Assembly (NCBI GenBank): GCA_030248195.1 | Contig: JASAND010022216.1 | Span: 1 to 64,000, forward strand | Direction: 5' to 3' | Length of the DNA stretch: 64,000 bases | Source of the DNA: Trissonchulus latispiculum | Lineage: Eukaryota > Nematoda > Enoplea > Enoplida > Ironidae | Shown here: piece by piece, positions 36,909 through 48,100 of the stretch | How positions within the stretch are numbered: the stretch's first letter is position 1 | Layout of the letters: each line of letters opens with the position of its first letter | Made by a program: the position numbers and the translations under genes | The notes under the pieces: model-generated | Database searches by the model: none | Told to the model about the DNA's origin: nothing | The model's input: only the letters and a program-made list of their open reading frames with translations

Positions 36909-37156
36909 AAAATTCTGATTGTCCAGAAATTTCGCCAAACCATATTGCCCGGACTTTATCAGAGCTTCCCGAAATAAGTCAGCTGAATCTTCTAACTTTT
37001 TCAGCCGTAGAAATAAGTCAAAAGCACCATCGTATCTGGTTCCTGATTTGATGGAATCTTGAAATGTTTAGAGATTTTCTGATGTTCCACCATATAGTCA
37101 GCCACCGGATAAGGATCCATCTCATCGCAGAAGATCAATAACTCTCTCCATTTCAA
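36909..37156 (-). pseudogene. CARD (caspase recruitment) domain segment, frameshifted
   Basis: The minus strand reads WRELLIFCDEMDPYPVADYM, then VEHQKISKHF. After a one-base frame change it continues DSIKSGTRYDGAFDLFLRL, KKLEDSADLFREALIKSG and QYGLAKFLDNQ. The spacing of hydrophobic positions and the closing F..aL..sGQ..La.fL are typical of CARDs, the death-fold modules that recruit caspases in apoptosis and innate immunity. The frame change near 37065 and a stop just upstream of the Trp suggest a relic, though an unrecognised intron cannot be excluded. It lies inside the giant element, between the JmjC gene and the right arm, on the opposite strand. Confidence 0.68.
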
Positions 37157-37325
37157 CTATTTATGCTAAACCATTACTCCTTATTAAGTTAATCTTGCAG
37201 CATTAATGAATCAGGTTTCATTGATGTATAAGCAATTAACTAAAAACTATTCGCTTTATCCATTTGCTCCTCCCGTACCCAAACACAAACAAGTTTAACA
37301 TTGGAGAATTTTTTGCCCCCGTACT

Positions 37326-38065
37326 AGTTGCCACCTTAATTTTGACTACTTTCACTATCCTACACTAACTTTAATTAATTATAGCTAACTAATTAGTTGT
37401 TGTAGGAAGTAGAAAGTGTCGTGCAGTGGTGTTGGGAGTGTGCGTGATAGGTGTGTAACACAATTATAATCATAACTTCAAGTTTATTATGTTAAATTCC
37501 ACTGGGAAAATAATCGTCTCCTTAATTTTGGCAATTTTCACAACTCTACACTAACTTTAATCAACTCTTGCTAACTAATTAGCTGATCTATGAGTTTGAA
37601 AGTGTCGTGCAGTGTTGTTGGGAGTGTGCTTGATAGGTGTGTAACAAAATTATAATCATAACATTAAGTTTATTATGTTAAATTCCACTGGGAAAATTAC
37701 TGGCTACTTAATTTTGGCAATTTTCGTTACTTCACTCAAGCTTTAATTAATTATTACTAACTAATTAGTTGTATGTATGAGGTTGAAAGTGTCGTGCAGT
37801 GTTGTTGGGAGTGTGCTCTACAAGTATATAACAAACTTTCTGCGATAACCTTATATTGCTTATGTTAAATTCCGCTGGGAAAATAATTGTCTCCTTAATT
37901 TTGGCAATTTTCACAACTCTACACTAACTTTAATCAACTCTTGCTAACTAATTAGCTGATCTATGAGTTTGAAAGTGTCGTGCAGTGTTGTTGGGAGTGT
38001 ACTTGATAGGTGTGTAAGAAAATTATAATCATAACTATAAGTTTATTATGTTAAATTCTGCTGGG
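37326..38065. repeat. Right array B (inverted), about four 187-bp units
   Basis: Reverse complement of the left B units: GTCGTGCAGTG(T/G)TGTTGGGAG at about 37420, 37605, 37795 and 37980. Five fewer units than the left arm. Confidence 0.92.
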
Positions 38066-38094
38066 AACATAGTCAGTTACGATCACTACAATAA

Positions 38095-39065
38095 AACAGA
38101 ACTCAAATTTACACATAACCATTGACGAATCGAAAATTTTCCAAAAATTTCTTAAGTTTGAGGAATCGAAAATTAGCCCAAAACCTATTAATCATCCAAG
38201 CTATTAAGTTTGAGGAATCCAAAAATTAGCCCACATCAATTAATTTTCATAGACTTGAGGAATCCAAAGGGAAACCCAAAGGTTTAGTCTGAGGAATTGA
38301 GAATTACCCCGAAAGCTATTAATCAAATGAGTAATTAGCCCACATAAATTTCATGCAACTATTTTTTGAGGAATCGGAAATTAGCCCAAAACCCATTAAT
38401 CATTCAAGCAATTAAGTTTGAGAAATCAGAAATTAGCCCATATAAGCTCTTTTTTAACCTATGAGGAATTGAAACTTCACCCAAGACTCATTTCATGCAA
38501 TTATGGTTGACGAATTCTATATCAACCTAAAAGCAATTATGTTTGAGGAATCCAAACCAAACCCATATTTAATCTTTCATGGACTTGAGGAATCCAAAAT
38601 TTACCCTCAAATTCAAATTTCAGGAATTAAACATTTGCCCAAAACCTAAACCTTCAAAACGTTGAGGAAACTAAAACCCGAAAGTTATTAATCATTGAAG
38701 CAATTAAGCTTGAGGAATCCAAAGTAAGCCCAAACTTATTTAATCTTTCATATGACTGACATTTAGGAACCTGCTGTTAGCCTACACCATTTAATTCTTC
38801 ATGCAATTTTAGTTTGAGGAATCCTACATTAGCCCACATCAATTAATTTTTCATGGACTCGAGGAATCCAAAAAATAACCCAAAATTATTAAGTTGAGGA
38901 ATCCAATATTTACCCAAAACCAATTAATCTTTCATGGACTTAAGGAATTAAAAATTCACCCAAAAGCTATTAAGTTGAGGAATTCTATATTAGCCCACAT
39001 AAATTTATTTTTCATGCAATTAAGTTTAAGGAATCTAATATTAGCCCAAACTCATTAAATGGATG
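38095..39065. repeat. Right array A (inverted)
   Basis: Reverse complement of the left A units (TTGAGGAATCCAAA, CCCAAAACCTATTAATCAT). Confidence 0.88.
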
Positions 39066-39431
39066 ATGGAAGTAAGAAGCTAACAGTTCATCATATTAGC
39101 CAGTTTTAATCATTAATACACGAGACTTTAAATACACAAGACAATCTCATAGAAAGCCAGAAATTAGTCAAACTGGCAGATGGTACGTTAATCACAAATA
39201 AGCCTGACAACTTATTAATTTGATAGCTCAATATCATTAATTTTGACAGCTTAATATCTCTGACAGGTCATGACAGCTAAAAGTGTCAAATTTTGACAGG
39301 AGGTCCATTAATGGAATCAAAAATTAGCCCAAACTGCTCCCATTTGAAGTCTCCTATACTACTGTTAACCTAAACTAAACTAGAAGCTTTTTGACTCGCA
39401 AACTCGAGGTTTTGTTGGCTTTAGCAAGCTG

Positions 39432-39461
<30 letters not shown>
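39432..39461. repeat. (TA)n microsatellite
   Basis: About 15 TA units just outside the right end of the giant element. Confidence 0.95.
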
Positions 39462-39464
<3 letters not shown>

Positions 39465-39955
39465 CATTAAATTTCTTTATTTCAACAACTATTTTGCAGT
39501 ACTTGATCATGCGACCAATTCTTTTCAGCTACAGAGGAAACTTTTGCAATCACCAGTGCTGAAATTTACAAGCTGGTTTATGATAACATGTGATAATCTA
39601 TACGTATTTGATGTAATATACTGGCGTAAAATAATTATATGCCCATATGTTCGACATAGTTTCCCCAACCAACGAAAAATGACTTATTTAAAGTTAAAAT
39701 CGTCAAAAGTGTTACCATATCAATGGAAAATTGCTAATTTTAATTTACAATCTCCAAAAGAGTCGCTATCTCAGGTCAATAGCTGAAGCGTCATACCGTT
39801 TTTATTCATTACCTATTTTTCAAAAACAAATACAGTTGTTTTGACATGTTTGCATTAATGTGCTCCTTGGCCGGTTTAACGGAGTTATGTATTTTTCAAA
39901 ACGCCATCAAATACATTCTTTAAGCATTTTTGACATATGATTCTACTGCGCTTAA

Positions 39956-40895
39956 GGTGCTGGTATCCCTTTGTGCAGTGCTTTTGTGGGTATATTTTGA
40001 AACGCTATAACTTTCGCAATTTGGGTTGATGAGTTTCCTTTAAAGCTTATGATATGTAGATCTGATATATAAGCAAACATTGTCTGACATACTAACATCT
40101 TACAGGCAGAATACAGACCAAACATTTTTGAACATCGATTTCTCAAAACTGTGGAATCGGCCGAAATTTCTTGTGCGGACCTCTAAAGGACATGTGGGCC
40201 GAGGGACATTTTTTTGGATTTGGCTCAGCAGGTCTTAACGGTCAAGAAAATCCACTAAATGTGCGGTGTTACGAAGCATTTCGCAACTTTGCATTGAGTT
40301 TTCTCGAAACGGGAGAGGTTTGCCCCAAAACAAAAAAATCGCCATTCAAACGTCGCATTCTCATCCTGCCAAAAATCACGCCAATCGATTGGGTCGTTTT
40401 TGAGAAGTCGATGTTCAAAACTAAAATCATCGCAGTTTTGCCAAAATCGTTTTTCTGAAAAATCTCTAGCAGAAAACTCCGGCTAATAGGCATTGATAAA
40501 ATGTGCAATGAGACTGTGTATCGATCGAGTATGAATAAACCAAAATTGTCCATATGATTTGGCAGTAATTTTGAAAAAACTGATTTTCTCGAAAACGGCC
40601 ATTTTTGACCCCAAAAATCAACTGCGTTAACCACTAGAGATAGCTCAAAAGTTGTAAAAGCAAAAATGTTCATTTCTGTGCCCTCTATCCAGCCATACCA
40701 ACCAATCCGGTGTGTCGACAATGTACTGAGAGAATAATGGCGAAAACCAAAAATTTCTTATCTTTGCACCTAAAAATGCGGGACTGGTCCCAGAATGTTA
40801 AAGAGCACCGAAATAGTATATTTGGAAAGTTTCATCCACTTTCATAAAGAATTGAAGCCTATAGGATCAAATTTACACAAAGCGATACCAGCACC
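39956..40895. mobile_element. TTAA element, family T1, copy 1 (940 bp)
   Basis: TTAA on both sides (39952-39955 and 40896-40899). Tips: left GGTGCTGGTATCCCTTTGTG and right, inverted, GGTGCTGGTATCGCTTTGTG. No intact transposase. The same family is at 56601-57535, and a right end is at 53346. Confidence 0.92.
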
Positions 40896-40964
40896 TTAAG
40901 CGGTCTACTTAAACTACTTAAACTAAGTAGTTTTTACGAAAGCAGTTCTACTTAAACGGCTTAA

Positions 40965-41940
40965 GGTCGTGCTCCCCTTACGTGCAGATATAGTTGCAGA
41001 AAGTGCAATTATTGCCCGATTTCATTCAAATTTTCAGAAAATGCATCGGGAATGATAATAAACGTCCTGTAAAAACGCCAGCTTCATAACATTCATGTAC
41101 AGTGAGAAACAAAAATCTGAAGTTCTAGAACTATATATAGAAAATTATGCCCAGCGACTATAATCATTTTAAAGCTTATTATGTGCTCTACAACTTTGCT
41201 TTTAGACATTAGTCTCTAGCTCTTATAGTTTTTGAGCAGTGAATTTTTGAAACATTTTTGCTTGAAAATTGGTTATTTTTGACACGATCTTGCTGAAAAC
41301 AGGTTTTGTCTAATTGAAGCCGGTATACACTACAAGCATAGACACATTTATACTCAACTTAAAGAGCTTCAAAGAAGGCAAAAATTAGGTTAATTAGAGC
41401 ACTGTACACTGGATAAGCCTGAAGTTTTGGGCGAATAACTGATTTTGTCAAATTGCGGATAAAATTCTTTGACCGAAGATCCACAACCAATGGATGGATC
41501 TAAAAGATATACTACACATAGTATGTTTGGACAATTTGCCCGGGACGGTTTTTTATTTTTCTCTTTATCAGCCTCCAATCAAGAGCAATGATTTTTCACA
41601 GTTGGATAAAATACCAAATTTTCAGAAAATGCTCAATTTCTGTATACTGAAAGGACATTTTGGCAAAATCAAAAAACCGTCCCTGGCAAATTATCTCAGA
41701 AACACATTGGATACGGCCATTTTCTTGTTGCGTAAAAATTTTTCAAAAAAATTTTGGTCGAAAATTGTGGCTACTTTTGGTAAGTTTGCAACCAATACAA
41801 GGTAGGTAGACACGTTTCAGTGATACTAAACGACGCAGAAGATGTAGAGCTTTATTTTGATATGTGGCTTAATTCATAACTCTCAATATTGAGTAAGTTA
41901 CAGTTTTCCAAAGTGAACTGAATGTAAGGGAAGTGCGACC
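40965..41940. mobile_element. TTAA element, family T2 (976 bp)
   Basis: TTAA at 40961-40964 and 41941-41944. Tips: GGTCGTGCTCCCCTTAC and, inverted, GGTCGCACTTCCCTTAC. It splits a TTAA-rich palindromic repeat (40905-40964 with 41941-42140). Confidence 0.9.
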
Positions 41941-42140
41941 TTAAAGTTTAAGTCGCTGAAAGTTTAAGTGGACCTGTATTTGTGAAACGCCACTTTACTT
42001 AAAGTTTAAGTAGCTGGTTTTTGTGAAAGCGGGTCTTGCTTAAACGACTTAAGTTAAGTCGTTTAAGTAGTTTAAGTCGTTTAAGTAGAAGTTGGTTTCA
42101 CAGAAACCACTTCGTTTAAGTTAAGCCGTTTAAGTACTTT
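41941..42140. repeat. TTAA-rich palindromic repeat
   Basis: Repeated GTTTAAG/CTTAAAC words; the continuation of 40905-40964 on the other side of the T2 element. Same family as 27009-27240. Confidence 0.78.
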
Positions 42141-42275
42141 TTATGAACAAACCCTTAGTTATTTTTAATGTTACTGTAGTTTCTGCAGATAGCTGTCTGC
42201 TAGAAACACTAATGTTAAGACAGCTAAAGAACCTATGCAACAAAGGTCTGTATCGTCGAATTATTTACTTCGCGT

Positions 42276-42405
42276 TAAATTATTAATACTAAGGCAAGGT
42301 TTTCTTTCATCTGTCCAGACATTGCTACAATAATATCTTGTTCTTCTGCAAAGGTTGGATCGCATTCCATGAAGTTCGTCTTAGGGACAAGTTTAGTGCC
42401 AGCTC
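42276..42405 (-). CDS. Possible terminal exon, unknown protein
   Basis: The minus strand reads GTKLVPKTNFMECDPTFAEE, then QDIIVAMSGQMKENLALVLII and a TAA. Its composition looks coding, but no family is recognised, the acceptor is weak, and no partner exon was found nearby. It could be chance. Confidence 0.22.
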
Positions 42406-42879
42406 AATTGGAAGATGTGCACTATCGCTGAGCATATGTTACCCAACAGTTATTTTATCAAAATACATGATGGGATGGGATCTTAGTTACAACATGTTAA
42501 TACTATGACAAAAAGGGAATTGTCAAACTTGTGATTTCGCAAAAACCTGGAATGTGATTTTAGCGCTCAAGCAATCCTGCACTCGACTGTCGCAAAAATT
42601 CCGATCTGCCACAGATCCCGATACGCGTAGTTGTAAGATTGAGGCTCTCAGGCCGTGTCAAGCGATCTAGCAGTGACAAACCTACTACTGGAACTACGCC
42701 CAATGAACAAATGCGACTTGCCGATATGAGAGCCAATCCGGGGTAGCCTCGCCAGTAACAGATTTTACAATATCTACAACTAATATATATGGTTTAATAA
42801 TGGCGCATGGGCCGGAAAATGACACAGTTAAAATAAGTGGAGTGTACACAATGAATGCAAGTTATAATAATAATGTCGT

Positions 42880-44230
42880 ACTGGCGATGACGTACCTAAG
42901 CAACAAACCTACGCAACAGCCGGGAAGACCGGAAATACAGATGGGGTGGGGACCGAACTGACTTGACAAGGGAGCCCACGTCGAGTACACGCAGTATTGC
43001 TACACGGGAAGCAAACAAAAAACGCAAACCAACCAAATAGGACGGGAGAAGTTTAGTTAAGAACCCTCCCCCGGGGCGGAGCTTAGGTAAAACCCTACCA
43101 AACAATTGCGACATAACACTATAGCAAACATAGTTTCACGTTGGGGGACGCCCAATTAACCCAACTACCGACCAAAGGAAGGAAGAACCCCGGACAGAGG
43201 AGGGAAAAGATAGAGTTGAGTGTTACACACAAATATGACAATATACACATATATCCCCCTACACCACATAAAGGCCCGTTTTCCTTTTAAGCTACCTTCG
43301 TGTGAGTATACTCAACATTTGCAGGTTTAGTTCTATAGCAAACATAGTTTCACGTGGGGGATAGAGGGGTGCAGAGACCCCCCAGACCGATAAAAACGGG
43401 TAGACACCCTCTGCGATAAGGGGAAAGAGGGTATACCCTTCAGCGATTTTTACTATTAATTGCTCATTTTTAACAAATTTTACAACAAAACAAATTGAAC
43501 AAATTATTTCAAACATTTTCTTATAAATTTCTTAATCTGTTAATTACTATCTATGTATTATTTATTATTGTCCATCTTTCTGTTATGTATTATTATCTAT
43601 TAATTAATTAGTATCTTAAAAATCCCTAAACTTCTTCATTTCTTACTAATTTTTGGCAAAAAAATTAAAATATTAGCAAATTTTGGGGTGGACGCTTAAA
43701 ACTTTGAAATGTTTCAGGGGTGGATGCCTCTCTAGAGTCGGGGTAAACACGCTAGAATTGGACCCCGTGTTAATGTATGATAGAAGGGCATGCAAACTTT
43801 ATATTCGTTGGTTGCAGACCGTCTAGAAACACAAAACAGCACGGTGCACTTTAGCAAATAAAATTATTAACTAAAAGAAGAAACTGGATACAGCAGAATG
43901 AAAATGAACTTATTTATGTATGCGACTTCCTCCGAAATTTCTAGATAGAAATATCAAAAACACATTTTTAAAAAACTTATATATGGTTTATTCTTAACAA
44001 CATGATTAATCGTTAAAGAATCTATAGTTCTTCGCAGCACAGTGACCAAATATTATTGCTGTACGACTTTCCTAGCTCAAGCTATAATACTTAATTTGTT
44101 GAAAACGGTCGCTTTTGCAAAATGTCAGCGTGCTATGTTTACACGCTGACCTCCCCCTCCCCAGATTTGTGTTTCTAGAATACTGTAAGCTTGATACATA
44201 TGCAGCTGTGAGTGTCTTACTCTCCCTATT
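42880..44230. other. Repeat-rich, gene-free stretch
   Basis: A GC-richer block at 42890-43250 and a direct repeat TATAGCAAACATAGTTTCAC at about 43121 and 43334. The rest is AT-rich with no gene seen. Confidence 0.5.
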
Positions 44231-44269
44231 ATAAACTTTTGGCATAGCCTATCTTATCTTGTTTACATT

Positions 44270-44626
44270 TGTTTACCTTAAAGATATGGATATCGTTGAA
44301 AGAGTTCTGCGAATATTCACCAAACCAACCTCGTGTGCAACGTTTGCACAGGCTAAAACTGCAATCTTCGGAAGAGCATAGAATTGTGAAAGATTTAATT
44401 ATGGTGTGTAGAATTAGCCAAAACCTTATTGAATTAAGGATGGAAGATTTTCTCAGCATAAATAGTTACAGTGTTACTCGCGGGCATCTGTATAAATTTA
44501 TATTAAAGCGTTCCACGCTTAGATTTTAGAAAAAATTTTTAACCGAGTTGTTTCAATTTGGAAGTTTTTGAATTCCGATATAGCTTGCTCTGAAAGCGTG
44601 AGTGAATTTGGAAGAAAACTTAATTG
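44270..44626 (+). mobile_element. CR1-like LINE 3' fragment (left part, split by a Ty3 relic)
   Basis: SSEEHRIVKDLIMVCRI and SVTRGHLYKFILKRS, then a frame change into NRVVSIWKFL, match the C-terminal domain of the LINE at 8405. Its 3' end reappears after the Ty3 insertion at about 45035-45155, ending ATTGGTTGGTTAAATAAATG as in the other copy. Confidence 0.82.
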
Positions 44627-45034
44627 TAATGTCTTTCACGTGAATACTATTCCGTCTGGAATCAAAGTCGGATACCTAATTTGCATATTACACGAAACTA
44701 CCTAATTTGCATATCCCGGTACTATAAAAGCGCATGCCGAAGTCTCTGGGGTCAGTTGTTGTTCTTGCATCATCAACGCCTCCGTCTTGATTCCTGACAT
44801 CACATTGGTGGCAGCGGTGGGATTGGCAGGTATTTCCGCCCTTACTTGTATGGAAATCAGGTCACGGTTATTACAGACCACAAGCCTTTGCAATGGTTGA
44901 ACACAATTAAGGATCCTACGCAGAGACTTCCGCGCAATGGAGGGTCCAATCTAAAGGGGGAGGAGTGTAATAGTATTCACGTGAAACACATTGCATTAAT
45001 TAATAGTATCTAACGACCCACCCAGTTCCTTACC
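44627..45034 (+). mobile_element. Ty3/gypsy relic: LTR end, primer site, RNase H scrap, start of 3' LTR
   Basis: A promoter-like TATAAAAG at 44723; an LTR end followed by TTGGTGGCAGCGGTGGGAT (44804-44822), a primer-binding-site type seen in animal Ty3 elements; then VITDHKPLQWL at about 44858-44890, the RNase H hallmark; then a polypurine tract AAAGGGGGAGGAG followed by TGTAATAGTATTCACGTG, a new LTR start. Everything between the primer site and RNase H is deleted. Dead. Confidence 0.8.
44723..44730 (+). promoter_or_regulatory. TATA box of the Ty3 LTR
   Basis: TATAAAAG inside the LTR segment, about 75 bp before the LTR end. Confidence 0.5.
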
Positions 45035-45195
45035 AACATTGAATAGTATATTCCTTATTTTTATGTTGTTTCTTGTTTTTTCCTACCTTTACTTGCTATT
45101 TTGATTTGCTGTTATTACTCTTAAATGGCATTGGTTGGTTAAATAAATGAATGATTGTTTACATTTGTTTGCAGCAATGTTTTGTCTGCTTTCAG

Positions 45196-48100
45196 TTTGT
45201 TGAGTCTTCACTTGAAATGATTGATCCATGCAGCTTGTCCGTTCCCTGTGTTAAAAAGGTATTAATCCAGGACAGCATGCGAAAGAAATTCCTTTGGTAT
45301 TTTCTTCTAGTGGCATCGTGGACATTCTGTGCTGTTCATTCGTATTTACTGATTCGCAAATACTTCCTGTATCAAAGCAGTCTTAAGCATGATGTACGTC
45401 ATTAATTAATTGAACTTTTTCCTCACATTTTCAGCCAATTTTCGTACTGATGGCAGTTCTTTTCACGGCAGTTCGTTTCACTTGCAATACCGTTTGGGAA
45501 AATTCGCAGCCATTAATTTAATTAGTTAATTCGAATAGTGCACGCATTTCCGAAATTGTTTTCCTGCTTTTTCCGATAAGATAATATTATTTCACTACGC
45601 CTTTGGGAACCGAAACTTGTTTATCAATCTAATAACGATCGTCTTATTGTTCTTTTTCAAATTTCGAAACTTCAACTTAGTTTAACTTATTTTATTTTCT
45701 TATATCTCGTATTTTTTCTTGTTTTTTCCTCAATGAAACTAACCGATTTTTTGTTTGCAAGGTGCTTTATTAAATTAATTTCTTTATATAAATTCAATTA
45801 TGTATATTGCTCCAAATACTTACGCAGGTAAATCTTGTATACAGACTTTTTTACTCACTGTAATCACCAATTATGCATCCGTTTTAGTTGTCTGTATCTC
45901 AGTTCGTCCAGTTTCCAGCAGTAGATGTCTGCAACGTTAATCCGTACAAAAATGAGGAAGTAAAGAATTATCCCATGCTGCAGGACGTAGTAAGTTAATG
46001 GTCTCATTGTCCTATATTAACATTGCGTCGCCTGGGTGCTTGTCTAAAGAAAATTTTGAGGGGGCTTGTACCTTGACATAGAATTGTCCAGGGGGCTTAT
46101 TCCTTAAAAATAAATCAAACTTTTCGACTTTGTCATAATTTGCAATAAAATATTCATTTTCTAGAACAAACAGTTCAAAACTTTGGCACCTTTTTACGAA
46201 ACATGAAGAAGTCAAGCTAAAATATTTCGGTTAAGCCGGATAGTTTTTAAGAGTTTAGTATAAACGCTAATTTTTTCCGGCCATTTTTGCTCATGCCATT
46301 GGCCATGCTTTCCTTATCCCTTCCTTCTCCCTTTTCCCCGACTGGTTTGTACCTTGTCCGGGCTGCGGGGGGTAGAGTACTTGGACCTTCCAGATCCCAC
46401 CCCCGCGTTAGCCGATGCTCATTATTGTAATTTTCCTTCCATTGGAACATTGATGTAGACACAAAGAACGGAGCCACTCTTTTTAGAAACGTTCAAGTGC
46501 CTCGAAAATGCAGACGGGTTATCGAAATTATTATGTAACCACGTTTGGCATACAAACATTGTGCTCTCCTGTATAAAAATAGTTGTTTTATTGTAATTGC
46601 ATTTTTAATGTTTTAGAAGGAAAATTAAAAGTTTTATTTCAAAATCAGAATAACACTGCATATACTTTGAAATTTCACTTCTACTGATGCTTACAACTTA
46701 GTAATCCTTCAGTTGGAAGTCAGCTTATAGATTTGCTTCTTTCCAATTTTCAGATTCGGTATTACCAAGCATAGGGATTACACTGTACGCTTCGTAATAT
46801 TATTCAGGCTGTAATATGCTTGAAATATTAAAGTTAGAAGTCTGGGTTTGAGGATATCTGAGCACATGCAACGATGGTGTATTCATATTCGCGTTCGCAT
46901 AGAGACGCTGTCGACGAACAGTGAACATTGCAGTCAGTTCTGCTGACTGTCAGCAGCATCGCTGCCTAGTTCGACAGGAAAGCATCGAAGCCTTACCGTA
47001 CAGTACAATTGTACTGCACGTTACATCGTGTAATACAGTTGTACTGCGCGATATAGCGTGCAATTTAATTCTACGCAGCGGTTATAGCCTAGTTCGATTG
47101 CAATGAGCCATGGTGCAATATTACTTATTGCAGGTGGACTCATACGAGTGCCTAAGTGACCCAAGGCAGAAGCAGGACGGCTGCAAAAGCACGTTAAATC
47201 ATACACGGTCCAGACGACAAACGGATGGGAAGCAAGGCATGCTGTTTCGACTGTTTATCTGTATCGGTTAATATGATGACTTAGTCATTTGTAGACGTAT
47301 TAAAGAGGATAATCAAATGAGCGGAAGAGCCTCTGATAGGGCAGTGGTTCCTTGCTGCGCTGTAAATGGAGGATCATGTCAGGTCTAGAGGTTACAAAAG
47401 ATAATCTCTGCCACCCCATTTCAAATCCCTTCAGGACAATTTACCGGGACTGTCAAGATGTAGCTACCACAGAACCTCCAATTACGGTGGACGTTATGGA
47501 AGTTCTGATAGCCTTACAGAACAAGTTGGGTAATTGCTATGGCAATTATTCAGTGTCATCATCACCACTTCCCTCAAAACCTCAAAAATGCAAACGTTCT
47601 AAGCTAGCACTATCTCTAACCGAAGTACCAGAATTGGCGAGTTAGCTGTAAAAGCATGAGCGGAAACTGCATGCAAGAAGCAATAAATTAACTTGAACTA
47701 AGAATCCCAACAACATGCCACAATTTGGTGCATTTGACTTGACTGTGGTTTGCTTTGTCGAATTTTGCAGGATGTCCAGCATACTACACAAATCTAGCGC
47801 ACCAGAGTAACACAGTGATTCGGATTAGGTCATTTCGATGGAGAGCAGCTGTGCAGAAGCAATAAACTCAGATGCCCACTTGCCATACGTCAACAGTAAA
47901 GAAGAATGGACAGTTTTTCACCAGATTGCTGGTAACAATACAGAGTGAGAATTTAAGGCTGTAATTTACATGTTACGTTCAAATTGTGCTCCCGTGTAAA
48001 TTGCAATGCACGGGCAAATCGTGCAAATTGTGATCTGCATGATTAAACGTGCAAATTAAAATTTGCACGGTTGCTTTTCGTGCAAATTGCAGTTAACATG

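Larger units (their letters stand above)
28165..39383. mobile_element. Giant inverted-repeat (foldback-like) element with arrayed arms and gene cargo
   Basis: The outer ends match in inverted orientation. Left TTAGCAGTAGTATAGGAGA, GTCAAAATTTGACACTTA and GTCATGACCTGTCA (28178-28290) correspond to the reverse complement of 39240-39370. Going inward, both sides show an array A of GATTCCTCAA-type units, then an array B of about-187-bp units (ACTGCACGACACTTTC, AATTTAACATAATAAAC). The order is mirrored around an interior of about 5 kb (32285-37325). The interior contains a JmjC gene (plus strand) and a CARD relic (minus strand), and no recognisable transposase. The left arm is interrupted by a retroposon (28329-29566). 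Arms built from tandem subrepeats recall foldback elements. The exact ends and target duplication are not determined. Confidence 0.82.

Noticed and set aside
29740..39065. CRISPR-like arrays
   Set aside because: Units are long, diverged and mirrored, there are no unique spacers, and the context is eukaryotic.
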